From Gonocerus acuteangulatus (lineage: Eukaryota > Arthropoda > Insecta > Hemiptera > Coreidae), in contig OX328126.1 in assembly GCA_946811695.1 (NCBI GenBank), forward strand, positions 4,801,962 to 4,865,961: a DNA stretch of 64,000 bases, given 5' to 3'. Both the position numbers and the translations under genes were made by a program. Positions 21,751-30,794 of this stretch are shown piece after piece. Position 1 is the stretch's first letter. Every line of letters begins with the position of its first letter. The notes beneath the pieces were generated by a model. The model ran no database searches. It was not told the origin of the DNA and worked only from the letters and a program-made list of their open reading frames with translations.

Positions 21751-22078
21751 TTCGATCCGAATTCTAGGTAGATTTTGGTAAATTCTGTTATTTTCCTTTC
21801 CAAACCCCATTCGTGGTAATAGAGCTGACGGATTCGATGATTGCGTGACTCAAAGTAAATTTTTATTAGAGGATTCTATTTATGGTTTGCCTCGTATAAT
21901 TTTCAGTAAAGTTCACCGGACGGGTTTTCTAAAAATAGATAGTTTGTGAAATTGAAAATGTATGTAGATTACGTCAACTGATTGACAAGAAAGGGACCTT
22001 TATGAATATCCAACAGACGGGCAATCCATATATCCTCAAAATACTCTTCAGTCACAAACCTTCGTTTTAACAAATAAC

Positions 22079-22082
<4 letters not shown>
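21751..22082. other. No recognised gene
   Basis: Unique-looking sequence, no coding frame. Confidence 0.5.

Positions 22083-22129
<47 letters not shown>
22083..22129. repeat. (TA)n microsatellite
   Basis: About 23 TA dinucleotides. Confidence 0.98.
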
Positions 22130-22132
<3 letters not shown>

Positions 22133-22184
22133 CGTAATGGACAATATGCGGCTGGAGTAAACTCCCACTCCCAAAGGACTAATT

Positions 22185-22240
22185 TTCTAGCGTCGTCGTT
22201 CGAGGTTTGGATTCGGTGTCCCAGACTATCCGGCACACCG
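22185..22240 (+). other. SINE-like B-box fragment
   Basis: GCGTCGTCGTTCGAGGTTTG followed by GTCCCAGACTATCC resembles the SINE at 5437-5478 and the 118-bp satellite unit. It has the same order (CGTCGTTCGAG, then CCCAGA, then ATC/CTATCC) on the plus strand. Short and diverged. Confidence 0.4.
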
Positions 22241-22249
22241 ACATCTGGG

Positions 22250-22393
22250 CCTTTAGCGTCGACATCCATAGCGCAGCTGGAAATTTTCTAAACGGGCCCT
22301 GAAATAAGAATAATCTCATCTTCAGGGGGACTCGAACCCACCATCTCCCGCATGAGAATCCAAGGAGTTAGCCACTAGACCTCGGGGAGATTT
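22250..22393 (-). mobile_element. tRNA-derived SINE, family 1, degraded (minus strand)
   Basis: On the minus strand: head CTCCCCGAGGTCTAGTGGCT (A-box region), GGGAGATGGTGGGTTCGAGT (B-box region), then the family body down to GGATGTCGACGCTAA. The 3' tail and poly(A) are missing. It is more diverged than the copy at 10412-10603, so it is an older insertion. Confidence 0.88.
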
Positions 22394-22761
22394 TATTTAT
22401 ATTTTATATATGTTTTAAAAATGAGAACATAAAAATAGGTTCTTTTTTTAAAATTTGCTTAATTAATTTGATGTTCAAAATTATTGATACAAGAAATCAT
22501 TAAACACTTCACTTCCACATTAAAAATTCATAAGATTCGAAAGTAACTATTATTCTGGAAATGGAACACAATGAGAACTAGATGATTCTCCAATATGAGA
22601 TCGGAAAAAATAACCCCATATTGAACCCCGTAAAATTTACGTTGAAATGTTATTCAAGGTCAATTTTTTTTTATTGCATATTTTGAATCTAGGAGTCATG
22701 AAGAAGTAAAAACCCAACGGCACCATAGGTCAGAAATTACTCCTTATGGTCAAAATGACCA

Positions 22762-23096
22762 TTAACAGCGTATACATGTGCCATCCCATTACAATTGACA
22801 ACGTATACATGTCCCATCCCATTACAATTAACAGCGTATACATGTGCCATCCCATTACAATTAACAACGTATACATGTGCCATCCCATTACAATTAACAA
22901 CGTATACATGTGCCATCCCATTACAATTAACAGCGTATACATGTGCCATCCCATTACAATTAACAGCGTATACATGTGCCATCCCATTACAATTAACAGC
23001 GTATACATGTGCCATCCCATTACAATTAACAGCGTATACATGTGCCATCCCATTACAATTAACAACGTATACATGTGCCATCCCATTACAATTGAC
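22762..23096. repeat. 33-bp tandem array, about 10 copies, within inverted-repeat arm
   Basis: Unit AATTAACAGCGTATACATGT followed by GCCATCCCATTAC. A single related segment is present in the opposite arm at about 24488-24527. The 33-bp period gives open frames on both strands (11-residue cycle); these are artefacts. Confidence 0.96.
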
Positions 23097-23299
23097 AAAT
23101 GGTGGCCGATTTTGATACATTTTTTTTTTTTCATGTTCCACTTCCCTTACGCAAAAATGCCTCGCTTAAATGGTTTGAAAAGGCACCTTCTAGTATTAGA
23201 ACTTGTTAGTATATTGAAAAGTGAACCTCTCAGCGGCAATCATTAGAGCGCCATAACTGGATGTATATTTTCGTAAGGGGGTGTTAGTAGAACATGAAA

Positions 23300-24241
23300 A
23301 CAAAAGTCCGACTCGCAGGAACTGCATCATCTTAGCGCGGTTCCGTTCTTATCCCTAGACTCATTTAGAATGATTAAAATAGAAGCTGCTATTATTTTGG
23401 GTCCACATTTCTAGGAAGGTCTTGATTTACAATCTTACCTGGATGGGTCGGCCAACCCTCCCTAGGAAGGACCCCGCTCGGCAGATGAAAAGCTATATCT
23501 TGGAAGTCCATATCTCTGACATTAAATTGTTTTTCTTATTTTTCTTAACTTGTTTTATTTTCAAATACATTATCCAACTATAAGCAATTAAAAAATAACA
23601 AGGAATAAAAACAGGCAAAAAGAACAGTTCGAATAAGCGAAATCAATTACTTTAAAGTTTTTAGCACTTATTTCTCCAATTGACATCGCCTAATCAAAAC
23701 TTTCATCAGAACCTGTTTTGTAGAGCATTTAGTAAGCTTTCTAATGGTATTCTTTCGTTTAACAAGATTCTCAACCTTTTTCGAGATATTAAGGAAAGTA
23801 TACAAAGTTACAAAAACTTTTTATGACTGTTAATAAAATATTTTATTCTAACCCTTCCTTAACTCCAAACGTAACCAAAATTTCAACATATTAGTTTTAA
23901 TGAAAGTAGAACATGCAGAAAATGTTTCAACTGAATCCCATGATTCTAAGTACCCAAACCAAAAACGGTATTTAAAAACGATTTTTCCGATTTTCTCGAA
24001 AACGGTTAAAGCTATCGCCTTGAAAATGGTTTCATTCGTCTTTCTAGCTGGTAATCGTAACGTAAGCGTTACGATTTTTTTTGTGCGAATTTCGCCCCAA
24101 ACGCCATCTTCCAATGGCCGGATTCTGCTAGTTAACGAACTTGACCTTTCAAATTAGACGAAAGATTTTTGTACCAAATTTCATCAAAATCGGACCATTC
24201 GTCTTCGACCTAGAGAGCGAACAGACAAATATATATATATT

Positions 24242-24325
<84 letters not shown>

Positions 24326-24455
24326 AATTTTAACCACCATCATTTTCGGTCTCTAGGGGTTCTGAAACGCAAAATTTTCTAGTCGGCACTTCCGGATTGC
24401 GTCATGAGATTAACCTTATAAGCGGGGTTCCTCCCTATGGGGGAGGGAGGAACCG
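23300..24455 (+). mobile_element. Dispersed (TA)n-core family, longest copy
   Basis: Starts with GTCCGACTCGCAGGAACTGC and CTTAGCGCGGTTCCG. A central part follows (CTTCCTTAACTCCAAA, ...CGTAACGTAAGCGTTACGAT, CTAGTTAACGAACTTGACCT), then CATCAAAATCGGACCA, AGAGAGCGAACAGACAAATA and a (TA)n tract (24226-24322). It ends ACTTCCGGATTGCGTCATGA, GGGAGGAACCGCGCTA. The termini TAGCGCGGTTCC and GGAACCGCGCTA are inverse of each other. Other copies lie at 25330-27320 and 37625-39180. It is non-coding, and probably a non-autonomous element that carries the microsatellite as an internal part. Confidence 0.75.
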
Positions 24456-24823
24456 CGCTAAAAAGAGAGAAAAAAATCAGCCACCATTTGTCCATTGGAA
24501 TGGAATGGCCGACGTATACGTTGTTACTGGTCATTTGGACAATAAGGAGTAATGACCTATGGTGCCGTTGACTTTTTTCTTCCGCATGATTCGAAATATG
24601 TAACAACAAAATTGACCTTAAATAACATTTCTAGGTCAATTTTGTGGGGGTCAATATGGGGTTATTTTCCGATCAGGCATTGGAAAATCATCTGGCAAAC
24701 GGATGACCATTATTTTTCTGTCACCCTGTACAGAGTAACTCATTACTGATTTGTTTATTTCGGCATAAGTTTAGTCGATCTGCAGTTCTACTTATTCATC
24801 AGATGCTTTCATTACATTTTTTC

Positions 24824-24929
24824 GTATAACCAGACGAGTAGTTAATCATGGATTTTAGCATTGGTTCGGGATTTTTGTATAACCAGACGAGTAGTTAATG
24901 ATGGATTTTAGCATTGCTTCGGGATTTTT
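24824..24929. repeat. 53-bp tandem duplication
   Basis: Two copies (24824 and 24877) of a block starting GTATAACCAGACGAGTAGTT, differing at two sites. Confidence 0.93.
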
Positions 24930-25329
24930 GTTTAAGCATTTTGAATTGAAAATAAATCCAGATTTATTGAGCATAAAGTGGGGAGAAATGATGATATCGA
25001 GATGACCCTAAAAGAGAGATGAATGACTCTGGATTGAATGACTCGTAGAAAAAACCCGACTCTTCGGGAACTGGGTATTGATGGGGTTTGAGAGCTGGTC
25101 CTGACAGAGAGCTATTGTTCTCTTGATAGTAATTAGACCTCGTGTCCTAATGCTAGGATCCGTGTCACTACCAGTCCACTATTCACGGGTCTCTCTAGTC
25201 CAGTTTTGGCGGGAGTTCTGCTTGTTATCACTTCAGGCGGCTTTCTTATCAGAAAAAATGTAAACAGTCATTTGAGACAATTTTATATTTAATATTGTGA
25301 GGTACCAATATTAATACTTTTAGATAGGG
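24930..25329. other. No recognised gene
   Basis: Unique-looking sequence between repeats; no coding frame or motif. Confidence 0.5.
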
Positions 25330-25533
25330 ATCGAAGCGATTACCTATTCGAAAACAAGTACCTGCAAGCATATGACCTCAAAAACGTAAGCGTTACGATT
25401 TTTTTCGCGCAAATTTTGCTCCCAAAACCATGTTCCGGTTGACGGATTCTGCTGGTTACTAAACTTGATCTTTTAAATTAGACGATAGATTTTTGTACCA
25501 AATGTCATCAAAATCGGACAATTTTTGAGCCAG

Positions 25534-25562
<29 letters not shown>

Positions 25563-25580
<18 letters not shown>

Positions 25581-27149
25581 CTGTGGGAGGAAAATCCTTC
25601 ATGGACACCTGGCGAGGATAACCAGGTAGTGTCGGACTCCAACCGACTAAAAACCTCCCTCCCTTATTCTTCGCGACCATGATGGAAACCGCTTGCGCAT
25701 TACTTCATCATGATAGCTGTCTAATTACCTTTGTTTGTTTATTTCCTTCTCTTTCGCCTCCACAATTGTGCTGACCACGCTGTAGGAATAGTTCCATGCT
25801 TCCTCCGAAGTTAAGTCCCTCATCATATTGTCCATATCGAAAGTCTTGTGGGCAACTTTAGTATAGTCGTGCCTGATACTTGTCCACTTCGGGCATACAA
25901 AAAGCACATGCTCGACATCATCGACCTCTCCACAGTAGATGCATACTTCACTACTTGTTCTTTTCCGACCATGTAAATACTTTCTAAAACATCCATGGCC
26001 GGATAAAGCTTGAGTAAGGAAATAGTCAATCTCTCCGGATGGCCTTTCGATCCAGGTTCTTATATCTGGTATTAACCTGTACGTCCATCTTCCTTTGGTC
26101 CCATTTGCCCATCTTTCTTGCCAGCTAGCTAGGAGATCGCCTCGTGCACATTGTCTTTGAGTCCCGCTATAAATTTTGGGCCGCTCCTTAATGAGTAGAT
26201 CTATAGGTGACACAGCCCGTTATGACGCCTATTGCTTCTGTCGACACTGTCCTGTACGCGCTTGCTATTCTTAAGCTGGCCAGTATCTGCTAGCTAGCCA
26301 GTTTTCTGCTTAGTACAGTCCTGTACGCGCTTGCTATTCTTAAGCTGGCCAGTCTCTGCTAGCTAGCCAGTTTCCTGCTTAGTACAGTCCTGTACGCGCT
26401 TGCTATTCTTAAGCAGGCCAGTCTCTGCAAGCTAGCCAGTTTCCTGCTTAGTACAGTCCTGTACGCGCTTGCTATTCTTAAGCTGGCCAGTCTCTGCTAG
26501 CTAGCCAGTTTCCTGCTTAGTACAGTCCTGTACGCGCTTGCTATTCTTAAGCTGGCCAGTCTCTGCTAGCTAGCCAGTTTTCTGCTTAGTACAGTCCTGT
26601 ACGCGCTTGCTATTCTTAAGCTGGCCAGTCTCTGCTAGCTAGCCAGTTTCTTGCTTAGTACAGTCCTGTACGCGCTTGCTATTCTTAAGCTGGCCAGTCT
26701 CTGCTAGCTAGCCAGTTTTCTGCTTAGTACAGTCCTGTACGCGCTTGCTATTCTTAAGCTGGCCAGTCTCTGCTAGCTAGCCAGTTTCCTGCTTAGTACA
26801 GTCCTGTACGCGCTTGCTATTCTTAAGCAGGCCAGTCTCTGCAAGCTAGCCAGTTTCCTGCTTAGTACAGTCCTGTACGCGCTTGCTATTCTTAAGCAGG
26901 CCAGTCTCTGCAAGCTAGCCAGTTTCCTGCTTAGTACAGTCCTGTACGCGCTTGCTATTCTTAAGCAGGCCAGTCTCTGCTAGCTAGCCAGTTTTCTGCT
27001 TAGGCCTCTGCTTTCAATTACCTTTTGCCATACAGGTGCAGCATACAGTATCTGCGAGGGAATAACGCTTGATATTACCTTCCTTTTAGAAGCCCTAGGC
27101 CCACCAATATTTTGCATAATACAAGACGGTGCGGATATTGTCTTACCAA

Positions 27150-27150
<1 letters not shown>
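25563..27150 (-). pseudogene. R1-clade-like LINE, 5'-truncated ORF2 C-terminus with 3' UTR and poly(A)
   Basis: On the minus strand the reading frame begins near 27150. Blocks in order are IGGPRASKRKVISSV, SQILYAAPVWQKVI, the repeated KLASLQRLASLRIASAYRTV, STEAIGVITG, then VSPIDLLIKERPKIYSGTQ and LSGHGCFRKYL. These are followed by the knuckle C-x2-C-x7-H-x4-C (CIYCGEVDDVEHVLFVC) and KW. This is the order of the post-catalytic region of R1-clade reverse transcriptases. One base is gained or lost between VITG and VSPIDLL (about 26213), and stop codons occur in many repeat units, so it is dead. The catalytic domain and endonuclease are missing (5' truncation). A short 3' UTR and a poly(A) tail, seen as a T-run at 25563-25580, follow. 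It sits inside a (TA)n tract. Confidence 0.9.
26247..27002 (-). repeat. 69-bp tandem array, 11 copies, within LINE coding frame
   Basis: Unit (plus strand) CAGTCCTGTACGCGCTTGCT, ATTCTTAAGCTGGCCAGTCT and on; starts 26247, 26316 ... 26937. Exactly 23 codons, so the array keeps the LINE frame. Units come in a TTG form (Leu, presumably ancestral) and a TAG form (stop) at the same codon, and a TCC/TTC/TTT form. The LINE sequence continues correctly on both sides, so this is an in-place expansion of one segment. Confidence 0.95.
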
Positions 27151-27197
<47 letters not shown>

Positions 27198-27320
27198 AAT
27201 TTTTATGATTTTATGATATATGGGATGTGAAACGAGAAATTTTCTAGTCGGAACTTCCGGATTGCGTCCTAAAGTCAACTTGATGAGCGGGTTTCCTCTC
27301 TATGGAGGGAGGGAGGAATT

Positions 27321-27834
27321 ATAATATATAATAACTGTAATATAATAAAGATAAAACTATCCTTAAATAAAAAGAAAGGAAGAAAAAATAATAATAATGG
27401 TAAGTTGAGCACCTGTCTAAAACCTTAAAGTCAATAACACTCCTAAGTCTAGTTAATCCTGTAGTTATTACCTAGACAAAGTCTATAACACTATAAGCTC
27501 TAGACCTCTAGATGTATGTTATGTTTGCAGGGCAGTCACTATTCCATCTACCGTAAAATATATACATTCCAGTAGACTCAGTGATTTTTAAGAATTACCT
27601 TACTTTTTTATGTATTCTCTTGTCTTCTGTGTTTCTATTCAAATATAATTCACTGTTTCAATGATTTTTGCTTGGCCTTCAATTAATTCTCCAATTTTAC
27701 AGATTAATCTCGCCAAAAAACATTAAATTGAGCTACACATTCCTTGCAGCTGATCAAGAAGTATTTTTATGTAGGCCTATGTATTCTATGAGTTGTCAGA
27801 GTTATGCAGCACTTTTTTTGAGTGTGACGGATTT
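27321..27834. other. No recognised gene
   Basis: AT-rich, with AATAATAAT-type stretches; no coding frame or repeat. Confidence 0.5.
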
Positions 27835-28260
27835 TGCGTTCTGGTAGCGTATTTGACACACATACACACAGAATGAAGACAATCAGAGCCCGGTGTTTGC
27901 AGGTCCGATAGTATTTTTCGTTCAAATGCCGTAGTTTGATTGGGATTCACGCATAGAATAAAGACAATCAGAGCCCGGTGTAAGCAGGTCCACTAGTATT
28001 TTGCGTTCTTACGGCGTATTTTGATTGGAGATCACACACAGAAGAAAGACAATCAGAGCCCGGTGTTAGCAGGTCCGCTAGTAATTTGCGTTCTTACGGC
28101 GTATTTTGATTGGAGATCACACACGGAATGAAGACAATCAGAGCCCGGTGTTAGCAGGTCCGCTAGTATTTTACTTCCTAATGCCGTATTTTGATTGGAG
28201 ATCACACACAGAATGAAGACAATCAGAGCCCGGTGTTTGCAGGTCCGGTAGTATTTGTAC
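27835..28260. repeat. 85-bp tandem array, 5 copies
   Basis: The core GACAATCAGAGCCCGGTGT recurs at 27878, 27963, 28048, 28133 and 28218. The first two copies are more diverged than the last three. Confidence 0.95.
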
Positions 28261-28562
28261 CTTCGGATTCAGGTCAGGCCGCATTGAGGATAGACTCAAG
28301 TGGCCGGAGAATCCTTTGATTGAAGTGGCTCCAACTCCCTCAAGGTATCTAATCCATGGAAGCTAGCGAGATGAACGCTCTTACTTCTGGGCGAAATCAA
28401 TTCACCTCCAGGAGACTGGGAGCGTCTCGTCGGGAAAACAAACAGGGCTATAAGGTAGGGCGGAACTTTATCCGAGAGCTCAAAACAAATCCTAGGTCTT
28501 TAGTTTATGTCATGAGAGTTCGAAGTTGGAGGTACTGTCTAAGAAGCGTTCAAATCAATTTC
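28261..28562. other. No recognised gene
   Basis: Unique-looking; the 81-codon frame from 28356 runs into the next array and has no motif. Confidence 0.5.
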
Positions 28563-29185
28563 CATTCATGTAACAAACATATATCGTATATCTTCTTGTG
28601 AAAATGTGGATCTTCATGTAACAAACATATATCGTATATCTTCTTGTGAAAATGTGGATCTTCATGTAACAAACATATATCGTAATCTTCTTGTGAAAAT
28701 GTGGATCTTCATGTAACAAACATATATCGTATATCTTCTTGTGAAAATGTGGATCTTCATGTAACAAACATATATCGTATATCTTCTTGTGAAAATGTGG
28801 ATCTTCATGTAACAAACATATATCGTAATCTTCTTGTGAAAATGTGGATCTTCATGTAACAAACATATATCGTATATCTTCTTGTGAAAATGTGGATCTT
28901 CATGTAACAAACAAATATCGTATATCTTCTTGTGAAAATGTGGATCTTCATGTAACAAACATATATCGTAATCTTCTTGTGAAAATGTGGATCTTCATGT
29001 AACAAACATATATCGTATATATTCTTGTGAAAATGTGGATCTTCATGTAACAAACATATATCGTATATCTTCTTATGAAAATGTGGATCTTCATGTAACT
29101 AACATATATCGTATATCTTCTTGTGAAAATGTGGATCTTCATGTAACAAACATATTTTGTATATCTTCTTGTGAAAATGTGGACT
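28563..29185. repeat. 48-bp tandem array (46-bp variants), about 13 copies
   Basis: Unit CTTCATGTAACAAACATATA, TCGTATATCTTCTTGTGAAA, ATGTGGAT. A variant lacking two bases (CGTAATC instead of CGTATATC) recurs about every third unit (28682, 28826, 28969), hinting at a three-unit higher-order repeat of about 142-144 bp. It is unrelated in sequence to the other 48-bp array. Confidence 0.96.
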
Positions 29186-29895
29186 TTATAGGGCTATAAT
29201 TTCAATTTCATTTATTTAATTCGGTTGAAAAAAGAAATAAAAGTTTTTTTAATTCAGTCAATGGCGGCCCTACTTCCTGCATAAAAAAAAGTGGAACATT
29301 TTCAGATAAATAAATATAATTTTTGCTGCACGTGAATATATGCCTATTCCAGATTGTTTTGAAATTAAAGAATATATATTTGTAAAAAAGATTAAATCAA
29401 TTTAATAATATTCGTATATTTTAGCACTTTCCTCCAAAGGGAAGTAACTATTGAGGTTGCACTCGGGACGGAAGTTTTGAAAAATTAGTGAATTTTCTTT
29501 TACACTTGAGTTGATTTTTCTGATATCCGACAAGAAATAAGATGAGTAGGGAAAAAAGTATTCATTAACATTGTACTTCTTATGTTTTCAATTTAATGAA
29601 AGTTTGTTTATTGAATAAAGTATATTTAATTGCCTTTTCCAAAAGTTTTTTTATTATATTTTAAATCAAACAGCGCAGCTTTTTAGTTAAATCTAATCCC
29701 GGCTGATTGAAAAGGGGATTTAGTGGATAATACAGTCTACATAGCAGTTTTTTATACTAAATCAAGGGGCGTAACTAAAATATATGAGAAGGGGAGGTTT
29801 ATCGGGAGCAGGTTATCTCTATTAGGCTCCCCCCCCTCTCCACCAGTTCATCTGCTGATTGGAACAGCTGTTTTTGCTCTCGTACCTCTATCACT
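29186..29895. other. Spacer with an inverted fragment of a dispersed repeat
   Basis: About 29412-29490, read on the minus strand (TTTTCAAAACTTCCGTCCCG, GTGCAACCTCAATAGTTACT, GGAGGAAAGTGCTAAAATA), matches the right-hand end of the repeats at 37130-37222 and 45590-45665. Otherwise nothing recognised. Confidence 0.6.
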
Positions 29896-29921
29896 CCACT
29901 CTCTCTCTCTCTCTGTCTCTC

Positions 29922-29952
<31 letters not shown>

Positions 29953-30015
29953 TCCTCCCTCTCTCTCTCTCTTTCTCTCTCTGTCCCTCTCTGTGTCTCT
30001 GTCTCCCTCTTTTTT
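29896..30015. repeat. (CT)n-rich simple repeat
   Basis: Nearly pure polypyrimidine TCTC/TCCC/TGTC runs. Open frames through it (Leu/Ser-rich on plus, Arg/Glu-rich on minus) are low-complexity artefacts. Confidence 0.97.
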
Positions 30016-30670
30016 CCACCCACACATATTTTTTCTTCCGCTCCTTTTTACTTCTCCCTCGATTTATTTCTGCACATCTCTCAGTATTATTACCGAAACA
30101 AAAACTATGTTTATACCTTCACGTATCCTTCAGTCCGAGCGAATTCCCGTGATTAGAAGCGAAGGACACACCCTGAAAGTTCCGAACTTCGGAATGAGGT
30201 CGTAGAAAAAGACCACTCTGAAGGATAAGAAAGCTTGATTCGACCTATAGGGGAGAGGTCCTGAGAATAGAAAGACATCCTGTAAAATGTCCTTCGTCGT
30301 CTACTTCAGGATAACACTTCCTCCTCTAAGTCTCTTTCCTTCTTTTTGTCTGACATTTGCGAAATTCCTTTATGCTCCTTTTCCTGTTTTATTGTTGTCC
30401 GGGACTATTTTATCCAATATTCCCGATCGGGAGTAAATCGAGGTTTTTTAAGAAACTGCTGCACTCAAGTCTGATATTTTTTGTACCTGAAACTATATCA
30501 AAAGGTATACTAACTATCGGGTTTCATGGTATACCGTTACAGCCGTGATTTTTCACTGAGGGATATGTTTGAATAGGCAACCAGCAGCACATGAAAGTGT
30601 GTTTATTCATACATTATACTAAACAAATTGTAAGATTATTTTTATAATTTTTTTTAACAATAAAATATTT
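30016..30670. other. No recognised gene
   Basis: A 63-codon frame (30357-30548) has no recognisable motif. Otherwise AT-rich with T-runs. Confidence 0.5.
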
Positions 30671-30730
30671 GTTAATTTTTTTTTTTTTTTATTTGTTAGG
30701 TGCATCTACTGCTAAGGTCATTAGCACCAA
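30671..30730 (-). mobile_element. SINE family 1, 3'-end fragment
   Basis: A T-run followed by GGTGCATCTACTGCTAAGGT and CATTAGCACC is the poly(A) tail and last about 40 bp of the SINE seen at 10425-10480 (GGCGCATCTACTTCTAAGGT). It is 5'-truncated, lacking both promoter boxes. Confidence 0.8.
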
Positions 30731-30794
30731 ACTTGTTAATATTATCTTAAATGTATCTGCGCTTCGAAATAGAATAAATTACATAGTGATCATT

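Larger units (their letters stand above)
22580..24693. mobile_element. Long-inverted-repeat element, about 2.1 kb, with tandem array in left arm
   Basis: The right arm (about 24463-24693) read in reverse complement matches the left arm (22580-22760 and 23096-23130) block by block: AGATGATT.TCCAAT, ATCGGAAAA.TAACCCCATA, AAGGTCAATTTT, ACGGCACCATAGGTCA, ATTACTCCTTAT, AATGACCA.TAACA, CGTATAC, then AAATGGTGGC.GATTTT. The right arm has one copy of the CGTATAC-containing segment; in the left arm it is expanded to about 10 copies. The interior carries a copy of the (TA)n-core family (23300-24455). No transposase is seen. Right outer flank CACCCTGTACAG resembles DNA-transposon termini. Confidence 0.8.
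25330..27320 (+). mobile_element. Dispersed (TA)n-core family, copy split by an R1-like LINE
   Basis: Left part 25330-25562 matches the family (GTACCTGCAAGCATATGACC, AACGTAAGCGTTACGATTTT, CATCAAAATCGGACAATTTT) and ends in (TA)n. Right part resumes with (TA)n at 27151-27193 and continues AGAAATTTTCTAGTCGGAAC, TTCCGGATTGCGTCCT, GGAGGGAGGGAGG, the same right-hand end as at 24365-24450. The LINE at 25563-27150 lies exactly between the two (TA)n halves. Confidence 0.8.

Noticed and set aside
24141..24356. Ile/Tyr-repeat frames through (TA)n tracts here and at 11581, 22048, 27075, 37020, 40388, 43861 and 49160
   Set aside because: TA dinucleotide repeats read as IYIY; microsatellite artefacts.
29723..30205. 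160-codon Leu/Ser-rich frame
   Set aside because: Most of it is the (CT)n simple repeat.
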